Below, piece by piece: positions 9,627 to 21,587 of a DNA stretch of 64,000 nucleotides. Origin of the DNA: Ahniella affigens (GTDB lineage: Bacteria > Pseudomonadota > Gammaproteobacteria > Xanthomonadales > Ahniellaceae); NCBI RefSeq assembly GCF_003015185.1, contig NZ_CP027860.1:3462501-3526500 (forward strand), in the 5' to 3' direction. The position numbers were made by a program, and so were the translations under genes. How positions within the stretch are numbered: the stretch's first letter is position 1; the number at the start of each line of letters is the position of its first letter. Below the pieces are notes generated by a model. The model had not been told where the DNA came from, did not search any database, and saw only the letters and a list, made by a program, of their open reading frames with translations.

Positions 9627-11087
9627 TTACCCCATCATTTGGCGCAGACGCTCACTTACAATAGTGGGATTTGCCTTGCCCTTCGTGGCCTTCATCGCCT
9701 GCCCGACCAGAAACTGAAAAATTTTCTGATCGCCAGCACGGTACTTGGCCACCTGATCCGGGAACTGCGCCAATACCTCGGCGAGCATTGCATCGATCGC
9801 TCCGGTGTCGGTCACTTGCTTCAGACCACGTTGATCGATGATCTGATCGACGCCGCCATCCCCGGCCCAAATTGCCTGGAACACTTCCTTGGCCAGCTTG
9901 CCGCTCAGCGTACCATCCTCGACACGGGCGATGAGTTGGGCAAGTTCTGCGGGCGCAAGCGGGTTTGCGCGGATGTCTAACTCGGCGTCGTTCAACGCGC
10001 TCGCAAGCTCGCCGTTGATCCAGTTGGCTGCTTGCTTCGCAAGTTGCGGCGCGCGCTCGGCTGCACCCGATAGCAACAACGCGGCCAATACCGACTCGAA
10101 ATATTCCGACAAGGCCCGGTCTTCGGTCAGTTTGTGCGCGTCGTAGGCGCTGAGCTTCAGCGCATCCTGGTAGCGCGCCGCCCGCTGCCAGGGGAGCTCC
10201 GGCAGCGTCGCTCGAATGCGCTCCAACTCACCGGCACCGAGCACGATCGGCGGCAGATCCGGATCCGGGAAATAGCGGTAATCCTCGGCGTCTTCCTTGC
10301 TCCGCATGGGTCGTGTGCGATTGGCAGCGGCGTCATAGAGCCGGGTTTCCTGGACGATCGTCTCGCCGTTTTCGAGTGCCCGAATCTGGCGCTCGATTTC
10401 GAAGGCAATGGCCTTTTCGACGAAGCGGAACGAGTTGACGTTCTTGATCTCGCAACGTGTGCCAAGCGGCGCGTCCGGACCCGGGCGCACCGATACGTTG
10501 GCGTCGCACCGAAATGAGCCTTCCTGCATGTTGCCGTCAGACACCCCGAGCCACCGCACCAATTGGTGCACGGTACGCAGGTAGGCGACGGCCTCCTCGG
10601 GCGAATGCAAGCAGGGTGCCGAGACAATTTCGATGAGTGGCGTCCCGGCTCGATTCAAATCGATGCCGGTGGCACCGTGAAACGCGTCATGCAAGCTTTT
10701 GCCAGCGTCTTCCTCCAGGTGCGCCCGGATGATGTCCACGCTGAGCACGCGGTCATCGTCCAGCCGGACATCCAACTGCCCGCGACCGACGATTGGCGTT
10801 TCGTACTGGGAAATCTGGTAGCCCTTGGGCAAGTCGGGATAGAAGTAGTTCTTGCGCGCAAAGATCGAACGCTCGGCGACTTCGGCATCGATCGCGAGCC
10901 CAAACAATGCCGCCAGACGCACCGCTTCGCGATTCGGAACGGGCAGTGTGCCCGGCAACGCTGCGTCCAACCAACTGGTCTGCGTGTTGGCTTCGGCACC
11001 ATACGCCGTGGGGGCTACCGAAAACAGCTTGCTCTGCGTGGCAAGCTGGACGTGGATTTCAAGACCAATAACAGCCTGCCAACTCAT
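9627..11087 (-). CDS. gatB: Asp-tRNA(Asn)/Glu-tRNA(Gln) amidotransferase subunit B
   Basis: GatB is the tRNA-binding and kinase subunit of GatCAB, which phosphorylates the side chain of mischarged Glu-tRNA(Gln) or Asp-tRNA(Asn) and amidates it. At 486 residues it has the usual length. Seen motifs: [17 protein letters not shown] at the N-terminus, [15 protein letters not shown], the family signature around [16 protein letters not shown], and the YqeY-like C-terminal tail domain ending [20 protein letters not shown]. Its start overlaps the gatA stop by 4 bp (ATGA), so the subunits are translationally coupled. This implies the organism uses indirect aminoacylation for Gln and/or Asn. Confidence 0.98.
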   Translation of the reverse strand: MSWQAVIGLEIHVQLATQSKLFSVAPTAYGAEANTQTSWLDAALPGTLPVPNREAVRLAALFGLAIDAEVAERSIFARKNYFYPDLPKGYQISQYETPIVGRGQLDVRLDDDRVLSVDIIRAHLEEDAGKSLHDAFHGATGIDLNRAGTPLIEIVSAPCLHSPEEAVAYLRTVHQLVRWLGVSDGNMQEGSFRCDANVSVRPGPDAPLGTRCEIKNVNSFRFVEKAIAFEIERQIRALENGETIVQETRLYDAAANRTRPMRSKEDAEDYRYFPDPDLPPIVLGAGELERIRATLPELPWQRAARYQDALKLSAYDAHKLTEDRALSEYFESVLAALLLSGAAERAPQLAKQAANWINGELASALNDAELDIRANPLAPAELAQLIARVEDGTLSGKLAKEVFQAIWAGDGGVDQIIDQRGLKQVTDTGAIDAMLAEVLAQFPDQVAKYRAGDQKIFQFLVGQAMKATKGKANPTIVSERLRQMMG

Positions 11088-12508
11088 GCTGCAACTCCCG
11101 GGGCCAGAGCCAGATGATGTTCCGTCCGCTGCTGCAGCGCGTGACCCGCAGCCAGCAGTTGATCTTCGGCAAACGCCGGGGCGATCAATTGCAACCCGGC
11201 TGGCAAGCCATCAATGAAGCCTGAAGGCAACGAGATCGCTGGCAATCCGGCCAGATTCACGGCGACTGTATTGATATCGGCGGCGTACATCGCCAACGGA
11301 TCATCGACCTTTTCACCGAGTTTGAACGCAACGTCGGGCGTGGTCGGCCCGGCGAGGACATCGACGGCGCCAAAGGCCCGGCTGAAATCGGCAGCAATCA
11401 GGCGTCGGACCTGCTGCGCCCGCAGGTAATAGGCATCGTAATAGCCGGACGACAGCACGTAGGTGCCGCTCAGAATGCGCCGTTTCACTTCCAGTCCAAA
11501 ACCTTCGCTCCGCGAGTTCTGGTAGAGCGACTTCAAATCCTTCGCCGATTCGGTGCGATGACCAAAGCGCACGCCATCGTAGCGCGACAGGTTGCTCGAT
11601 GCCTCGGCCGGGGCAATCACGTAATACGCGGGAATCGCGTGGCGCAGGCTGTCCAGGCTGATGTCGACCAGAACTGCCCCAGCCGCTTCCAGCGCACGCA
11701 GCGACTGCAGCACGGTGTCGGCCATTGCCGAACGAACGCCCGCCCCAAACATTTCCCGGACGACACCAACTCTGAGGCCACGAACGCCACGATGCAGCGC
11801 TCCCGATATATCGATGGCCGGCGCATCCACCGACGTCGCGTCCAGCGGGTCGTGACCCGACAATACATCGAGGACCTCGGCGCAATCAGCGACGGAGCGT
11901 GCGAGCACGCCCGCCTGATCGAGACTGGAGGCATAGGCAATCATGCCGTAACGGGAAATCCGCCCATACGTTGGCTTGAGCCCGGTCAGGCCGCAAAATG
12001 CTGCTGGCTGACGCACCGAACCGCCCGTATCAGAACCTGTCGCGAATGGCACGATGCCCGCCGCAACCGCAGCCGCCGAGCCACCGGAAGACCCACCCGG
12101 CACGCGGCTAGTGTCCCATGGGTTGCGCACGACGCCATAGGCGCTGTTCTCGTTCGACGACCCCATGGCGAACTCATCCATATTGGCCTTGCCGACGCAA
12201 CGCGCACCGGCCGCCCGGAGCCTGGCGACCACGGTCGCATCGTACGGCGGCACAAATTGGTCCAAAATCTTGGACCCAGCGGTGGTGCGCGCCCCCTCGG
12301 TGCAGAAAACATCCTTGTGTACGAATGGAATGCCTGCCAACGGCCCCGTTCCGGCGTTTGAAACGCGATCGTCGGGCAAAACGGTGATCAAGGCATTGAT
12401 CGCCGGCGCAAGCTGCAGGGCGCGGTCCAATGCCTGGGCCGCGATGTCGGCGGCGCCACCGGCGGCAATCAATGCGCGCGCGGCCGAGAGATTCAGTAGA
12501 GGATTCAT
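11084..12508 (-). CDS. gatA: Asp-tRNA(Asn)/Glu-tRNA(Gln) amidotransferase subunit A
   Basis: GatA is the glutaminase/amidase subunit that releases ammonia for GatB. The 474-residue protein shows the amidase-signature core: [14 protein letters not shown] with the catalytic Lys, [15 protein letters not shown], and [16 protein letters not shown] with the cis-Ser/Ser pair, followed by [13 protein letters not shown]. Length and motifs match the family. It overlaps gatC and gatB by 4 bp each (ATGA), giving the order gatC-gatA-gatB in one transcript. Confidence 0.98.
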   Translation of the reverse strand: MNPLLNLSAARALIAAGGAADIAAQALDRALQLAPAINALITVLPDDRVSNAGTGPLAGIPFVHKDVFCTEGARTTAGSKILDQFVPPYDATVVARLRAAGARCVGKANMDEFAMGSSNENSAYGVVRNPWDTSRVPGGSSGGSAAAVAAGIVPFATGSDTGGSVRQPAAFCGLTGLKPTYGRISRYGMIAYASSLDQAGVLARSVADCAEVLDVLSGHDPLDATSVDAPAIDISGALHRGVRGLRVGVVREMFGAGVRSAMADTVLQSLRALEAAGAVLVDISLDSLRHAIPAYYVIAPAEASSNLSRYDGVRFGHRTESAKDLKSLYQNSRSEGFGLEVKRRILSGTYVLSSGYYDAYYLRAQQVRRLIAADFSRAFGAVDVLAGPTTPDVAFKLGEKVDDPLAMYAADINTVAVNLAGLPAISLPSGFIDGLPAGLQLIAPAFAEDQLLAAGHALQQRTEHHLALAPGVAA

Positions 12509-12786
12509 TCAATCACCTTCGGCACACGGTAAAGGCCTTGCGACATATCCGGCGCCAATCGTTCCAGAGCGGGACTGTGATCAATGACCTCGGGCACGTC
12601 GGGTCGCAGCGGCGCAATAGCATCGTGCGGGTGCGCCATCGGTAACACTCCGTTTACATCGACTCGTTGAAGCTCAGAGACCAGCCCCAGTAGCTCGGAC
12701 AAATCTGCGGCCAATCGTTGTTCGAGCTCTGGACTGAGCGCGAGCCGCGCCAGCGTTGCCAACTTGTGAATCGTCGCCTGCTCCAT
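12505..12786 (-). CDS. gatC: Asp-tRNA(Asn)/Glu-tRNA(Gln) amidotransferase subunit C
   Basis: GatC is the small scaffold that wraps GatA and GatB. The 93-residue protein has the family's N-terminal helix ([20 protein letters not shown]) and the later proline-rich belt ([19 protein letters not shown]). It is the first gene of the gatCAB operon, divergent from mreB across a 121-bp gap. Confidence 0.95.
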   Translation of the reverse strand: MEQATIHKLATLARLALSPELEQRLAADLSELLGLVSELQRVDVNGVLPMAHPHDAIAPLRPDVPEVIDHSPALERLAPDMSQGLYRVPKVIE

Positions 12787-12833
12787 CTGTACGTCCTGCC
12801 CGTCAAAAGTCCGAATTGTGCTGGTAATTCTGC

Positions 12834-13951
<1,118 letters not shown>

Positions 13952-13966
13952 CGAAGGCGCCGCAAC

Positions 13967-14896
13967 ATGCCGGTGCAATCGGCCGACCAGACGCACCTCT
14001 TTTCCGGCCACGGGGCCGGGACGTTGCGGCTGGTCGTGTTACTGGCGGTGGCTTCGGCCCTGATGGCCAGCGATGCCCGATTTGGCTTGCTGCAAGCAGT
14101 CCGTGCGAAAGGCGCGGCGATCACCGGCCCGATTTATTGGCTCGCCACGACGCCGAAACGCCTCGGCGAGTCAGCCTGGCGCTATTTCGGTGACCGTCAG
14201 ACCCTGCTCGACGAAAACCGATCCATGCGGGAACAACTGCTGCTGGATCAGGCAAATCTGGGCCGCCTGGCCACACTCGTCCGCGAGAACGAGAGCCTTC
14301 GAGGCCTCCTCGGCGCGCGCGCGCGCCTCGGACTGAGTGTCAAGCTGGCCGAGCTGGTCGACGTCGACCTTGACCCATTCCGGCATCGCTTGATGATCGA
14401 TCTCGGCCAGAGCTCTGGCATCCGTCCCGGTCAAGCGGTGCTCGACAGCCGCGGGCTAGTCGGCCAGACGCTCGAAGTGAGTGAGCATCAGAGCACCGTG
14501 ATCTTGCTGACTGACCCAAGCCACGCGGTACCGGTCCGGGTTGAGCGCACGGGACTGCGCGCGATCGCCTACGGAACCGGCTCGTCCGACCGGCTTGTAC
14601 TGTCGCATGTCCCGTTCAGCGCGAATCTGCAGGTCGGCGATCGGCTCGTCAGCTCTGGGCTGGGCGGGCGCTTCCCGGCTGGGCTGCCTGTTGCTGTCAT
14701 CACGGAAGTCCGCGGCGATCGCTCGGCCACGTTTGCCAATGCTGACGCCCACCCGGTTGCCGAAATCGAACAAGTCCAGCAGTTGCTGGTGCTCGATCAG
14801 GAACTGAGCGCAATATCAGTCGACAGTATTGAATCTGATCCCGATTTTGTCGGGCCGCCGCAGGGGCTGAGTTTCCCGAATACGGAGCAACCATGA
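13967..14896 (+). CDS. mreC: rod-shape-determining protein MreC
   Basis: MreC is the bitopic periplasmic activator that links MreB to PBP2-RodA. The 309-residue protein has one transmembrane helix (about residues 21-42, RLVVLLAVASALMA), a coiled coil (about 75-115, LLDENRSMREQLLLDQANLG), and the beta-rich MreC core with GQSSGIRPGQAVLDSRGLVG and DRLVSSGLGGRFPAGLPVA. It begins 15 bp after mreB and overlaps mreD by 4 bp. Confidence 0.96.
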   Translation: MPVQSADQTHLFSGHGAGTLRLVVLLAVASALMASDARFGLLQAVRAKGAAITGPIYWLATTPKRLGESAWRYFGDRQTLLDENRSMREQLLLDQANLGRLATLVRENESLRGLLGARARLGLSVKLAELVDVDLDPFRHRLMIDLGQSSGIRPGQAVLDSRGLVGQTLEVSEHQSTVILLTDPSHAVPVRVERTGLRAIAYGTGSSDRLVLSHVPFSANLQVGDRLVSSGLGGRFPAGLPVAVITEVRGDRSATFANADAHPVAEIEQVQQLLVLDQELSAISVDSIESDPDFVGPPQGLSFPNTEQP

Positions 14897-15384
14897 GCCG
14901 GAATCGTGCCAACACCCTGGCGCTCTGGGTTCTGGTGGGCGCAGCGGCGCTGCTCAGCCTGATGCCGCTACCCGAATCGATGCGCGCGCTGCGACCGTTT
15001 TGGATGGCGCTCGTGGTGGTGTATGCGAGCCTGGAGTGGCCCGAAGATTTTGGCCTGGGCCTCGCATTCAGTTTTGGCCTGATTAGCGATCTGGTTGCCG
15101 GGACGACGTTTGGCGAGCACTCGTTCCGGCTGGTGATCGTCGCATTCATTGTGATCCGCTTCCGCTCGCGAATCCGGTTCTTCCCCATGTGGCAGCAGAC
15201 CGCCGCGGTGTTCGCGCTGCTGTTGAACGACCGTATTGTGACGTGGATGCTGCGCACCTTTACCGGCGAATTCGCGATTGACTGGCGCTTTTGGATCGCG
15301 CCGTTCAGCGGTGCCTTGATCTGGCCCTGGTTCTTCCTGCTGGTCAGCGATTTGAGCCAACGTCGACGCAGCAAGGACGCATGA
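14893..15384 (+). CDS. mreD: rod-shape-determining membrane protein MreD
   Basis: The 163-residue protein is hydrophobic with about five transmembrane helices (for example LALWVLVGAAALLSLMPLP and LGLAFSFGLISDLVAGTTFG) and the family's SDLVAGTTFGEH turn. MreD is a membrane partner of MreC. Its start overlaps mreC and its stop overlaps mrdA (ATGA at both junctions). Confidence 0.93.
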   Translation: MSRNRANTLALWVLVGAAALLSLMPLPESMRALRPFWMALVVVYASLEWPEDFGLGLAFSFGLISDLVAGTTFGEHSFRLVIVAFIVIRFRSRIRFFPMWQQTAAVFALLLNDRIVTWMLRTFTGEFAIDWRFWIAPFSGALIWPWFFLLVSDLSQRRRSKDA

Positions 15385-17276
15385 AGCTCTTCCGTCGCCC
15401 GAACCGTGTGATCAAGGATCTGGCGCAGGAAACGCAGATCTTTCGGGTTCGTGCCGCCGAAGGCTTGGCACTGATCGCGATCTGTCTGCTCATCCTGATC
15501 GGCCGCTACGGCTGGCTGCAATTTGCGCGACATGATGAGCTCAGCGCCCGCTCTGAGCAGAACCGGATCAAGCTGCGTCCGCTTGCGCCGAGTCGCGGCC
15601 TGATCTATGACCGCAATGGTGTGCTGCTCGCCGAAAACGTTCCACAATTCCGACTGGAACTGGTGCCCGAACAGGTGGAAGACATTGATGCCACGATTCA
15701 AGCATTGGCCCAGGTCGTCGCGTTGGATGTCGAAGATGTCGAGGCGTTCAATGAACTCCGGCGCTCGACACGGCGATTTCAGAGTCTGCCGCTGCGTTTT
15801 CATTTGAATGAGGCCGAAGTGGCCCGCCTCTCGGTGAACCGGCATCGATTCAAGGGTGTCGAAGTGGTGCCCTACCAGACGCGTTTCTATCCGCTCGGCG
15901 CCGGCGTCGCGCATTTTGTCGGCTATGTCGGGCGTATCGGCGCCGAAGATCGCAAATTGCTGAACGACAGTCGCTACAGTGCGACCACGCATATCGGCAA
16001 GACGGGCGTTGAGCGTCGCTACGAGAGCATGTTGCTCGGCGAAGTTGGCTATGAGCAAGTGGAGGCCAATGCCGAAGGGCGCTCACTGCGCGTGTTGGGT
16101 CATGTGCCGCCGAAGCCTGGTGCCAATCTATGGCTGAGTATCGACAGTCGCCTGCAGGCTGCGGCCATTGCGGCGTTCGAGGACCGACCGGGGGCCGCGG
16201 TCGCGATCGACCCGAACAACGGCGAGATTCTCGCGATGGTCAGTCTGCCGTCGTTTGATCCGAACCTGTTTGTCGACGGTATCTCGCGCAAAAACTATCA
16301 GGCATTGACGACCGATCCGTATCGGCCATTGTTCAACCGCGCAGTGCTTGGCGGCTATGAGCCGGGCTCGACAATCAAACCGTTTATTGGCCTGACTGGC
16401 CTCGAACTCGGGCTGCGAACGCCCACTGATGGCGTGCGCTCAACGGGCGAGTTTCATTTGCCCGGACAAACCCAGGTGTATCGCGATTGGCTTCGCGGCG
16501 GTCATGGCTTTGTCAACCTGAACGAGGCACTCGCACAATCGGTCAATACCTATTTCTATCAACTGGCCGCAGACCTTGGCATTGATCGCCTGTCCACCTA
16601 CACGGCGCAATTCGGATTTGGTGCCAAGACCGGCATCGATCTCGTCAGCGAGACCACCGGCGTGCTGCCAAGCCGCGAATGGAAGCAGCAGCGTTTCGGC
16701 AAGACCTGGTATCCCGGCGAAACGGTGATCGCCGGTATCGGTCAGGGCTATTGGGTCGCGACCCCGCTGCAATTGGCCAACGCATTGGCCACCCTGTCGG
16801 TGCAGGGGAAGCGCTTCACGCCGCATCTGTTGCGCTCCGTGCAACACGACTTTGCGGCCGACCCAGAGTTGGTCGCGAGCCCCGAATTGCCACCAATCGC
16901 CGTGCGTGATCCAAACAACTGGATTGCCGTGCGGGACGGCATGGTTGCCGTCATGCATGGCCCGACCGGCACCGCCCGCGCCCACGGCATGAATTCGCCC
17001 TTTCTGATTGCCGGCAAAAGCGGTACCGCACAACGGGTCAAGGCCAGTCGCGTCCAACACCTCGGCGAGAACGCGATTCCGGAGCACCTTAGGAATCAGG
17101 CATTGTTCGTTGCGTTTGCGCCTGCCGATGCGCCGAAGATCGCCGTGGCAGTGGTGGTGGAACATGGTCAGAGCGGCTCACGTGCGGCCGCCCCGGTGGC
17201 CCGCCGAATTCTCGACGCCTATCTTCTGAGCGGCAAAGTTGCCGCTGATCCCAACGTCACGGAGGCGCCAAGATGA
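15381..17276 (+). CDS. mrdA: peptidoglycan transpeptidase PBP2
   Basis: PBP2 is the class B transpeptidase of the elongasome, cross-linking glycan strands made by RodA. From ATG 15381 (overlapping the mreD stop) the protein has 631 residues: a cytoplasmic tail, a transmembrane anchor (about 28-48, AEGLALIAICLLILIGRYGW), the dimerisation domain (PSRGLIYDRNGVLLAENVPQ), and the transpeptidase domain. Active-site motifs are GSTIKPF (Ser330, Lys333), SVN in AQSVNTYFYQ, and KSGTAQ. An upstream in-frame ATG at 15291 lies inside mreD and was not used. Confidence 0.98.
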   Translation: MKLFRRPNRVIKDLAQETQIFRVRAAEGLALIAICLLILIGRYGWLQFARHDELSARSEQNRIKLRPLAPSRGLIYDRNGVLLAENVPQFRLELVPEQVEDIDATIQALAQVVALDVEDVEAFNELRRSTRRFQSLPLRFHLNEAEVARLSVNRHRFKGVEVVPYQTRFYPLGAGVAHFVGYVGRIGAEDRKLLNDSRYSATTHIGKTGVERRYESMLLGEVGYEQVEANAEGRSLRVLGHVPPKPGANLWLSIDSRLQAAAIAAFEDRPGAAVAIDPNNGEILAMVSLPSFDPNLFVDGISRKNYQALTTDPYRPLFNRAVLGGYEPGSTIKPFIGLTGLELGLRTPTDGVRSTGEFHLPGQTQVYRDWLRGGHGFVNLNEALAQSVNTYFYQLAADLGIDRLSTYTAQFGFGAKTGIDLVSETTGVLPSREWKQQRFGKTWYPGETVIAGIGQGYWVATPLQLANALATLSVQGKRFTPHLLRSVQHDFAADPELVASPELPPIAVRDPNNWIAVRDGMVAVMHGPTGTARAHGMNSPFLIAGKSGTAQRVKASRVQHLGENAIPEHLRNQALFVAFAPADAPKIAVAVVVEHGQSGSRAAAPVARRILDAYLLSGKVAADPNVTEAPR

Positions 17277-18388
17277 TTGACCGCGACCTGATGGATAAGG
17301 CCGAGGCATTCCTTGGAAAGTGGCTGGCCAAACCGCGTGTCGACTTGCCGTTGCTGATCGCGCTGCTGTTGATCGCAGTCATCGGAATCCTGACCCAGTT
17401 CAGTGCCAGTGCCGAAGACCCGACGCTGATCCTGAATCAATCGCTGCGTCTCGGTTTGGGCTTCACGGTGCTCTGGGTATTTTCGCGGATTCCCCCACCC
17501 TGGTTTCGCAGTATCACGCCGTGGTTTTTCAGCTTCGCCCTGGTGTTGCTGGTGGCCTTACTGGTGATCGGCGAAGGACGCGGCGCCCACCGTTGGCTGG
17601 ACCTCAAGATCATCCGTTTTCAGCCATCGGAGCTCGCGAAGATCAGCCTGCCCATGATGGTCGCCTGGTACTTCCATACCCGGGCCCTGCCACCGAACTG
17701 GCGCATGCTGTTCACCGTCGGTGCGATGATTGGCGTGCCCGCCGTGCTGATTGCCAAACAACCCGATCTGGGCACGGCACTGCTCGTCGCGTCCACCGGC
17801 GTGTTCGCCGTGTTTCTGGCAGGCATTTCGTGGCTCCGGATTCTCTTGATCAGCGGTGGCACACTCGCCGCGATGCCGTTGTTGTGGATGGTCATGCATG
17901 AGTACCAGCGCAATCGCGTCCGGATGTTTCTGGACCCCGAAGCCGACCCGCTCGGCAATGGCTGGAACATCATCCAGTCGAAAATTGCCGTGGGCTCTGG
18001 CGGCCTGTTGGGCAAGGGCTGGCTCCACTCGACGCAGGCGCGACTCGACTTCTTGCCAGAACACACGACCGACTTTGCGTTCTCGGTGTTCAGCGAGGAG
18101 TTTGGCTTGATCGGCGTGATCGGCATCATCCTGATCTACCTGTTCATCATTGGCCGCAGCCTGTGGATTGCGGCGAACGCGCGCGACACCTTTTCCCGAT
18201 TGCTGGCCGGCTCGTTGGCGATGACGTTCTTCGTCTATGTGATGGTCAACGGCGGCATGGTTGCCGGACTGTTGCCGGTAGTCGGCGTGCCCATGCCGCT
18301 GGTGTCTTACGGCGGCACCAGCGCGGTAAGCCTCTTGGCCGGATTCGGCATCATCATGTCGATTCACGCGCACCGACGACGCGATTGA
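17273..18388 (+). CDS. mrdB: rod-shape SEDS glycosyltransferase RodA
   Basis: RodA is the SEDS-family polymerase that makes glycan strands with PBP2. The 371-residue protein has about ten transmembrane helices and the family signatures FQPSELAKISLPMMVAWYF, AKQPDLGTALLV, the LPEHTTDFAFSVFSEEFG loop and the C-terminal MPLVSYGGTSAVSLLAGFGI. It overlaps mrdA by 4 bp and ends the elongasome operon. Only 24 bp separate its stop from that of the convergent RDD gene, with no obvious terminator. Confidence 0.98.
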   Translation: MIDRDLMDKAEAFLGKWLAKPRVDLPLLIALLLIAVIGILTQFSASAEDPTLILNQSLRLGLGFTVLWVFSRIPPPWFRSITPWFFSFALVLLVALLVIGEGRGAHRWLDLKIIRFQPSELAKISLPMMVAWYFHTRALPPNWRMLFTVGAMIGVPAVLIAKQPDLGTALLVASTGVFAVFLAGISWLRILLISGGTLAAMPLLWMVMHEYQRNRVRMFLDPEADPLGNGWNIIQSKIAVGSGGLLGKGWLHSTQARLDFLPEHTTDFAFSVFSEEFGLIGVIGIILIYLFIIGRSLWIAANARDTFSRLLAGSLAMTFFVYVMVNGGMVAGLLPVVGVPMPLVSYGGTSAVSLLAGFGIIMSIHAHRRRD

Positions 18389-18412
18389 AGCGACACCCTG
18401 GATCGTTGCGAC

Positions 18413-18883
18413 TCAGGACTTCTTTCGATAGGTCATGAAACTCCGACTCATCAGATCGTGCCACGTGCGTCGATGCGGATCATTGATGGCCCACCAAAAC
18501 CCCGAGCCGAGCAAGAGCAGCGACAGCCACGACAGCACGCAGCGACCGATGGCCTGACCAAGGCCCAGGCGTTGGCCATCGAGTTGCTGCACATGCAGGC
18601 CCCAGGCCTTCATGCCAATGGTCTGCCCGCCTCGATGCCACGACCACGCGTAATAGCCCACGATCAGGACCGCGAGCCAAATCTGATAGAGCAAATGCGG
18701 CAGGCCATGCCGAAGTATCAGGTCAATCCGCTCAGCGGGAATGAACAGGTTGGCTAAGGTCATGGCGAGGACCGTACCGATGAACAGCAGGGCGCCTACC
18801 GGCAGCAGGTCGTAAAAGCCTGCGGCCAAGCGCCGCCATAGTGGCGCTGCAATCGCACCCGAGACATTCGTTTCAGGCGGCAT
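18413..18883 (-). CDS. RDD-family membrane protein
   Basis: The 156-residue protein has the RDD pattern: [20 protein letters not shown] with Arg-Asp in the first transmembrane helix, a second helix ([17 protein letters not shown]), and [15 protein letters not shown]. Function is poorly defined in the family; some members affect ion homeostasis. The start overlaps the mnmG stop by about 11 bp, indicating co-transcription with mnmG. ATG 18883 is preferred over GTG 18886. Confidence 0.85.
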   Translation of the reverse strand: MPPETNVSGAIAAPLWRRLAAGFYDLLPVGALLFIGTVLAMTLANLFIPAERIDLILRHGLPHLLYQIWLAVLIVGYYAWSWHRGGQTIGMKAWGLHVQQLDGQRLGLGQAIGRCVLSWLSLLLLGSGFWWAINDPHRRTWHDLMSRSFMTYRKKS

Positions 18884-20753
18884 CACGGGACCTGCGCAAG
18901 TGGACGAGCAGTAGACTGATTGCGGCGGGTGTGACGCCTGAAATGCGTGCCGCCTGGCCCAGCGTCTCTGGTTTCACGCGCTCGAGTTTTTGCCGGATTT
19001 CAGCGGATAGGCCACTGACCTCGGCGAACCGAAAGCCCGGAGGGAAGCGCAGTTCCTCGTGGCGACGATTGCGCTCGATCTCGTCACTCTGGCGATCCAG
19101 ATACCCAGCGTATTTGATCTGGACCTCGACTTGCTCAACCGCCTGCGCGTCGGCAACGCCAGGGCCAAACCCCGATACCGCCACCAGCGCGGCGTAACTC
19201 ACGCCTGGCCGGCGCAGAATCTCCTCAGCGGAACATTCTTTCGAGACGGGTTGCCCGAGCTCAGTTTGAATGGCCTGACCCAGTGCGTTGTTCGGCGCCG
19301 CCCACAGGCTTTTCAGCCGCTGGCGCTCGCGCTCGACCTGCTCGCGCTTGTCCTGAAAGCGTGCCAGACGCTGACTCGACACAATACCAAGTGCCGCGCC
19401 GATCTCGGTCAGGCGCAGATCGGCGTTGTCCTCGCGAAGGTGCAAGCGATACTCGGCACGAGACGTGAACATGCGATACGGCTCATTGGTGCCGTGCGTG
19501 ATCAGGTCATCGATCAACACGCCGATGTACGCCTGATCGCGCCGGGGTGACCAAGCTGGCTTGCCCTGCACCTGCAACGCCGCGTTCAGACCTGCAATGA
19601 GCCCTTGGGCAGCCGCTTCCTCATATCCGGTCGTGCCGTTGATCTGACCGGCGAAGAACAGGCCGTCGATCGCCTTTGTTTCCAGCGACGATTTGAGCCC
19701 ACGCGGGTCGAAATAGTCGTACTCGATCGCATAGCCGGGTCGGGTGATATGCGCGCGCTCCAGCCCCTTGATCGAACGTACGAGGTCCAGTTGCACATCG
19801 AACGGCAGCGACGTCGAAATGCCGTTCGGATAAATCTCGAACGTGGTCAGCCCTTCTGGCTCGATGAATATCTGATGCGAGTCCTTGTCGGCAAACCGGA
19901 CGATCTTGTCCTCGATGCTCGGACAATAACGCGGGCCCACGCCTTCGATCTTGCCCGTGTAGAGCGGCGACCGATCGAGCGCTGCCCGAATGATGTCGTG
20001 CGTTCGGTTGGATGTCTCGGTGATATGGCAGCTGATCTGTTCGGGGTGATCGCCGACACCGCCCAGAAACGAAAACACCGGCATCGGCGTATCGCCAGGC
20101 TGTTCCTGCAACTTGCTGTAGTCAATGCTCCGACCATCGATTCGCGGTGGCGTACCGGTCTTCAATCGATCAGCACCCAGGCTCATTTCGCGCAAGCGCT
20201 CGGCCAGGGCCAAGGCTGGCGGATCGCCGGCGCGACCGCCCGAGTAGTGTTCGAGGCCAATATGGATCCGCCCGGCCAAGAACGTGCCGGCCGTCAGCAC
20301 GACGGTTGGCGCGTGAAACCAAAGGCCCATCTGGGTTCGCACGCCGCGGACGCGCCCGGCTTCCACCAGCAGGTCATCGACCGCCTGTTGAAACAAGGTC
20401 AGATTGGGGGTCGATTCCAACGTCTTCCGCACGAATGCCTTGTACAGCAATCGATCCGCCTGGCACCGCGTCGCCCGAACAGCTGGGCCCTTGCTGCTGT
20501 TCAACGTGCGCCACTGAATGCCGGCATGATCGGCCGCGGTGGCCATGAGGCCGCCCAGCGCATCGACCTCTTTGACGAGATGGCCTTTGCCAATCCCACC
20601 GATTGCTGGATTGCAGGACATCTGGCCCAGCGTTTCGATGTTGTGCGTCAGCAGCAACGTGCGGGCGCCAGCGCGGGCCGCCGCCAAACAGGCTTCGGTG
20701 CCGGCATGACCGCCACCCACCACGATGACATCGAACGCTTCCGGGAACTTCAT
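18873..20753 (-). CDS. mnmG: tRNA uridine-5-carboxymethylaminomethyl modification enzyme MnmG
   Basis: MnmG, with MnmE, installs the cmnm5 group at U34 of certain tRNAs using FAD and methylene-tetrahydrofolate. The 626-residue protein has the FAD Rossmann motif [20 protein letters not shown], the [20 protein letters not shown] signature, and the second signature [20 protein letters not shown]. The C-terminal MnmE-interacting helical domain is present ([16 protein letters not shown]). Length is typical (about 630). Confidence 0.98.
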   Translation of the reverse strand: MKFPEAFDVIVVGGGHAGTEACLAAARAGARTLLLTHNIETLGQMSCNPAIGGIGKGHLVKEVDALGGLMATAADHAGIQWRTLNSSKGPAVRATRCQADRLLYKAFVRKTLESTPNLTLFQQAVDDLLVEAGRVRGVRTQMGLWFHAPTVVLTAGTFLAGRIHIGLEHYSGGRAGDPPALALAERLREMSLGADRLKTGTPPRIDGRSIDYSKLQEQPGDTPMPVFSFLGGVGDHPEQISCHITETSNRTHDIIRAALDRSPLYTGKIEGVGPRYCPSIEDKIVRFADKDSHQIFIEPEGLTTFEIYPNGISTSLPFDVQLDLVRSIKGLERAHITRPGYAIEYDYFDPRGLKSSLETKAIDGLFFAGQINGTTGYEEAAAQGLIAGLNAALQVQGKPAWSPRRDQAYIGVLIDDLITHGTNEPYRMFTSRAEYRLHLREDNADLRLTEIGAALGIVSSQRLARFQDKREQVERERQRLKSLWAAPNNALGQAIQTELGQPVSKECSAEEILRRPGVSYAALVAVSGFGPGVADAQAVEQVEVQIKYAGYLDRQSDEIERNRRHEELRFPPGFRFAEVSGLSAEIRQKLERVKPETLGQAARISGVTPAAISLLLVHLRRSRDAA

Positions 20754-21587
20754 ATCGTGAGGCCTTGGATAGAAACGCGCGGATTATGACATCGGCCTGC
20801 GCAATGCGACCCGAACGATTGCGGATCCCGCAGGTTTCGTTCGAGTTGGCCCTCGAGGCACCGGTGAGCCGAGTCAGTGGCGAAGCGGGCCGTGGCCGAG
20901 CCGCCTGGGATCCATTGCATAAGTGATTGATTCTGCAACGCTAAGTTCGCACCGGGGCCGTGCCATGTTGCAGCATGCAATCTCTTACTTTTGTGAAACA
21001 AGGGTTCGAGCCTGCAAGAGTTTGTCATCGACTGCATTGGGGGGTTCGCGTTTGGCAAGACTTCTGCGACAGTCTGCGGGCACTCCGAGAGGTGGACCTA
21101 ATCTCGATGCCTGGATCGACAGACCCGGGACGACCCCGCAGAGAGGATGCGGATCGAGTGGGTTGCAGGCGGCAGGGGCCTCATTCGCGCTCTGGGAGGA
21201 AGCAACGGTCCAGTCTTTTCAGGGAAGAAAAGACTGGCACCCGGTGGTCTGAGAGGAACAGGGGGAATCCTTGTCGACCATTTCGACCGGGTGCCAGCGA
21301 CCCTGCGAGGCGCCGGCAATCTATGCCCTCTCATCCCCGGCGTCCGCTTTATGCCAATTAATCCGAAAATCGATGCGGGAATTACAACCGCATTTTGTGT
21401 CGGATCGTGTCTGCAATCTTCGCGACTATTTTGAATTCTAGCGCTACAGCCCAGGAAATCAATGTGCCAAGCGGCTGTTTGATTTGTTTACAGGCAAAGA
21501 TTCCCGACCAGCGACCGAAAACGTGATCCATGGCACACAACCTGCTTGATCTACTTCGCAGTTGGAACGAGTAGAGAGGATGCCTTG
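20754..21587. other. 834-bp intergenic region, structured in its centre
   Basis: No recognisable protein gene. Open frames here overlap one another on both strands and look non-coding. The centre holds the nested inverted repeats described at 21210-21297. A tRNA-like GGTTCGAGCC at about 21002 lacks tRNA stems. The rest shows nothing I can name. Confidence 0.5.
21210..21297. ncRNA. nested inverted repeats, possible structured RNA
   Basis: Two adjacent perfect hairpin arms are visible. CCAGTCTTTTC/GAAAAGACTGG (21210-21220 with 21227-21237, 6-nt loop) is followed by CTGGCACCCGGT/ACCGGGTGCCAG (21234-21245 with 21286-21297), which encloses about 40 nt with a further GGTC/GACC pair. The arms overlap by a few bases, so the two hairpins are partly exclusive, like an attenuator or switch. 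No known RNA family was recognised; it could equally be a degenerate repeat element. Confidence 0.35.

Noticed and set aside
14700-16058. 452-aa minus-strand ORF
   Set aside because: Shadow of mreC-mreD-mrdA.
20990-21030. tRNA-like GGTTCGAGCC
   Set aside because: No acceptor, D or anticodon stems could be formed around it.
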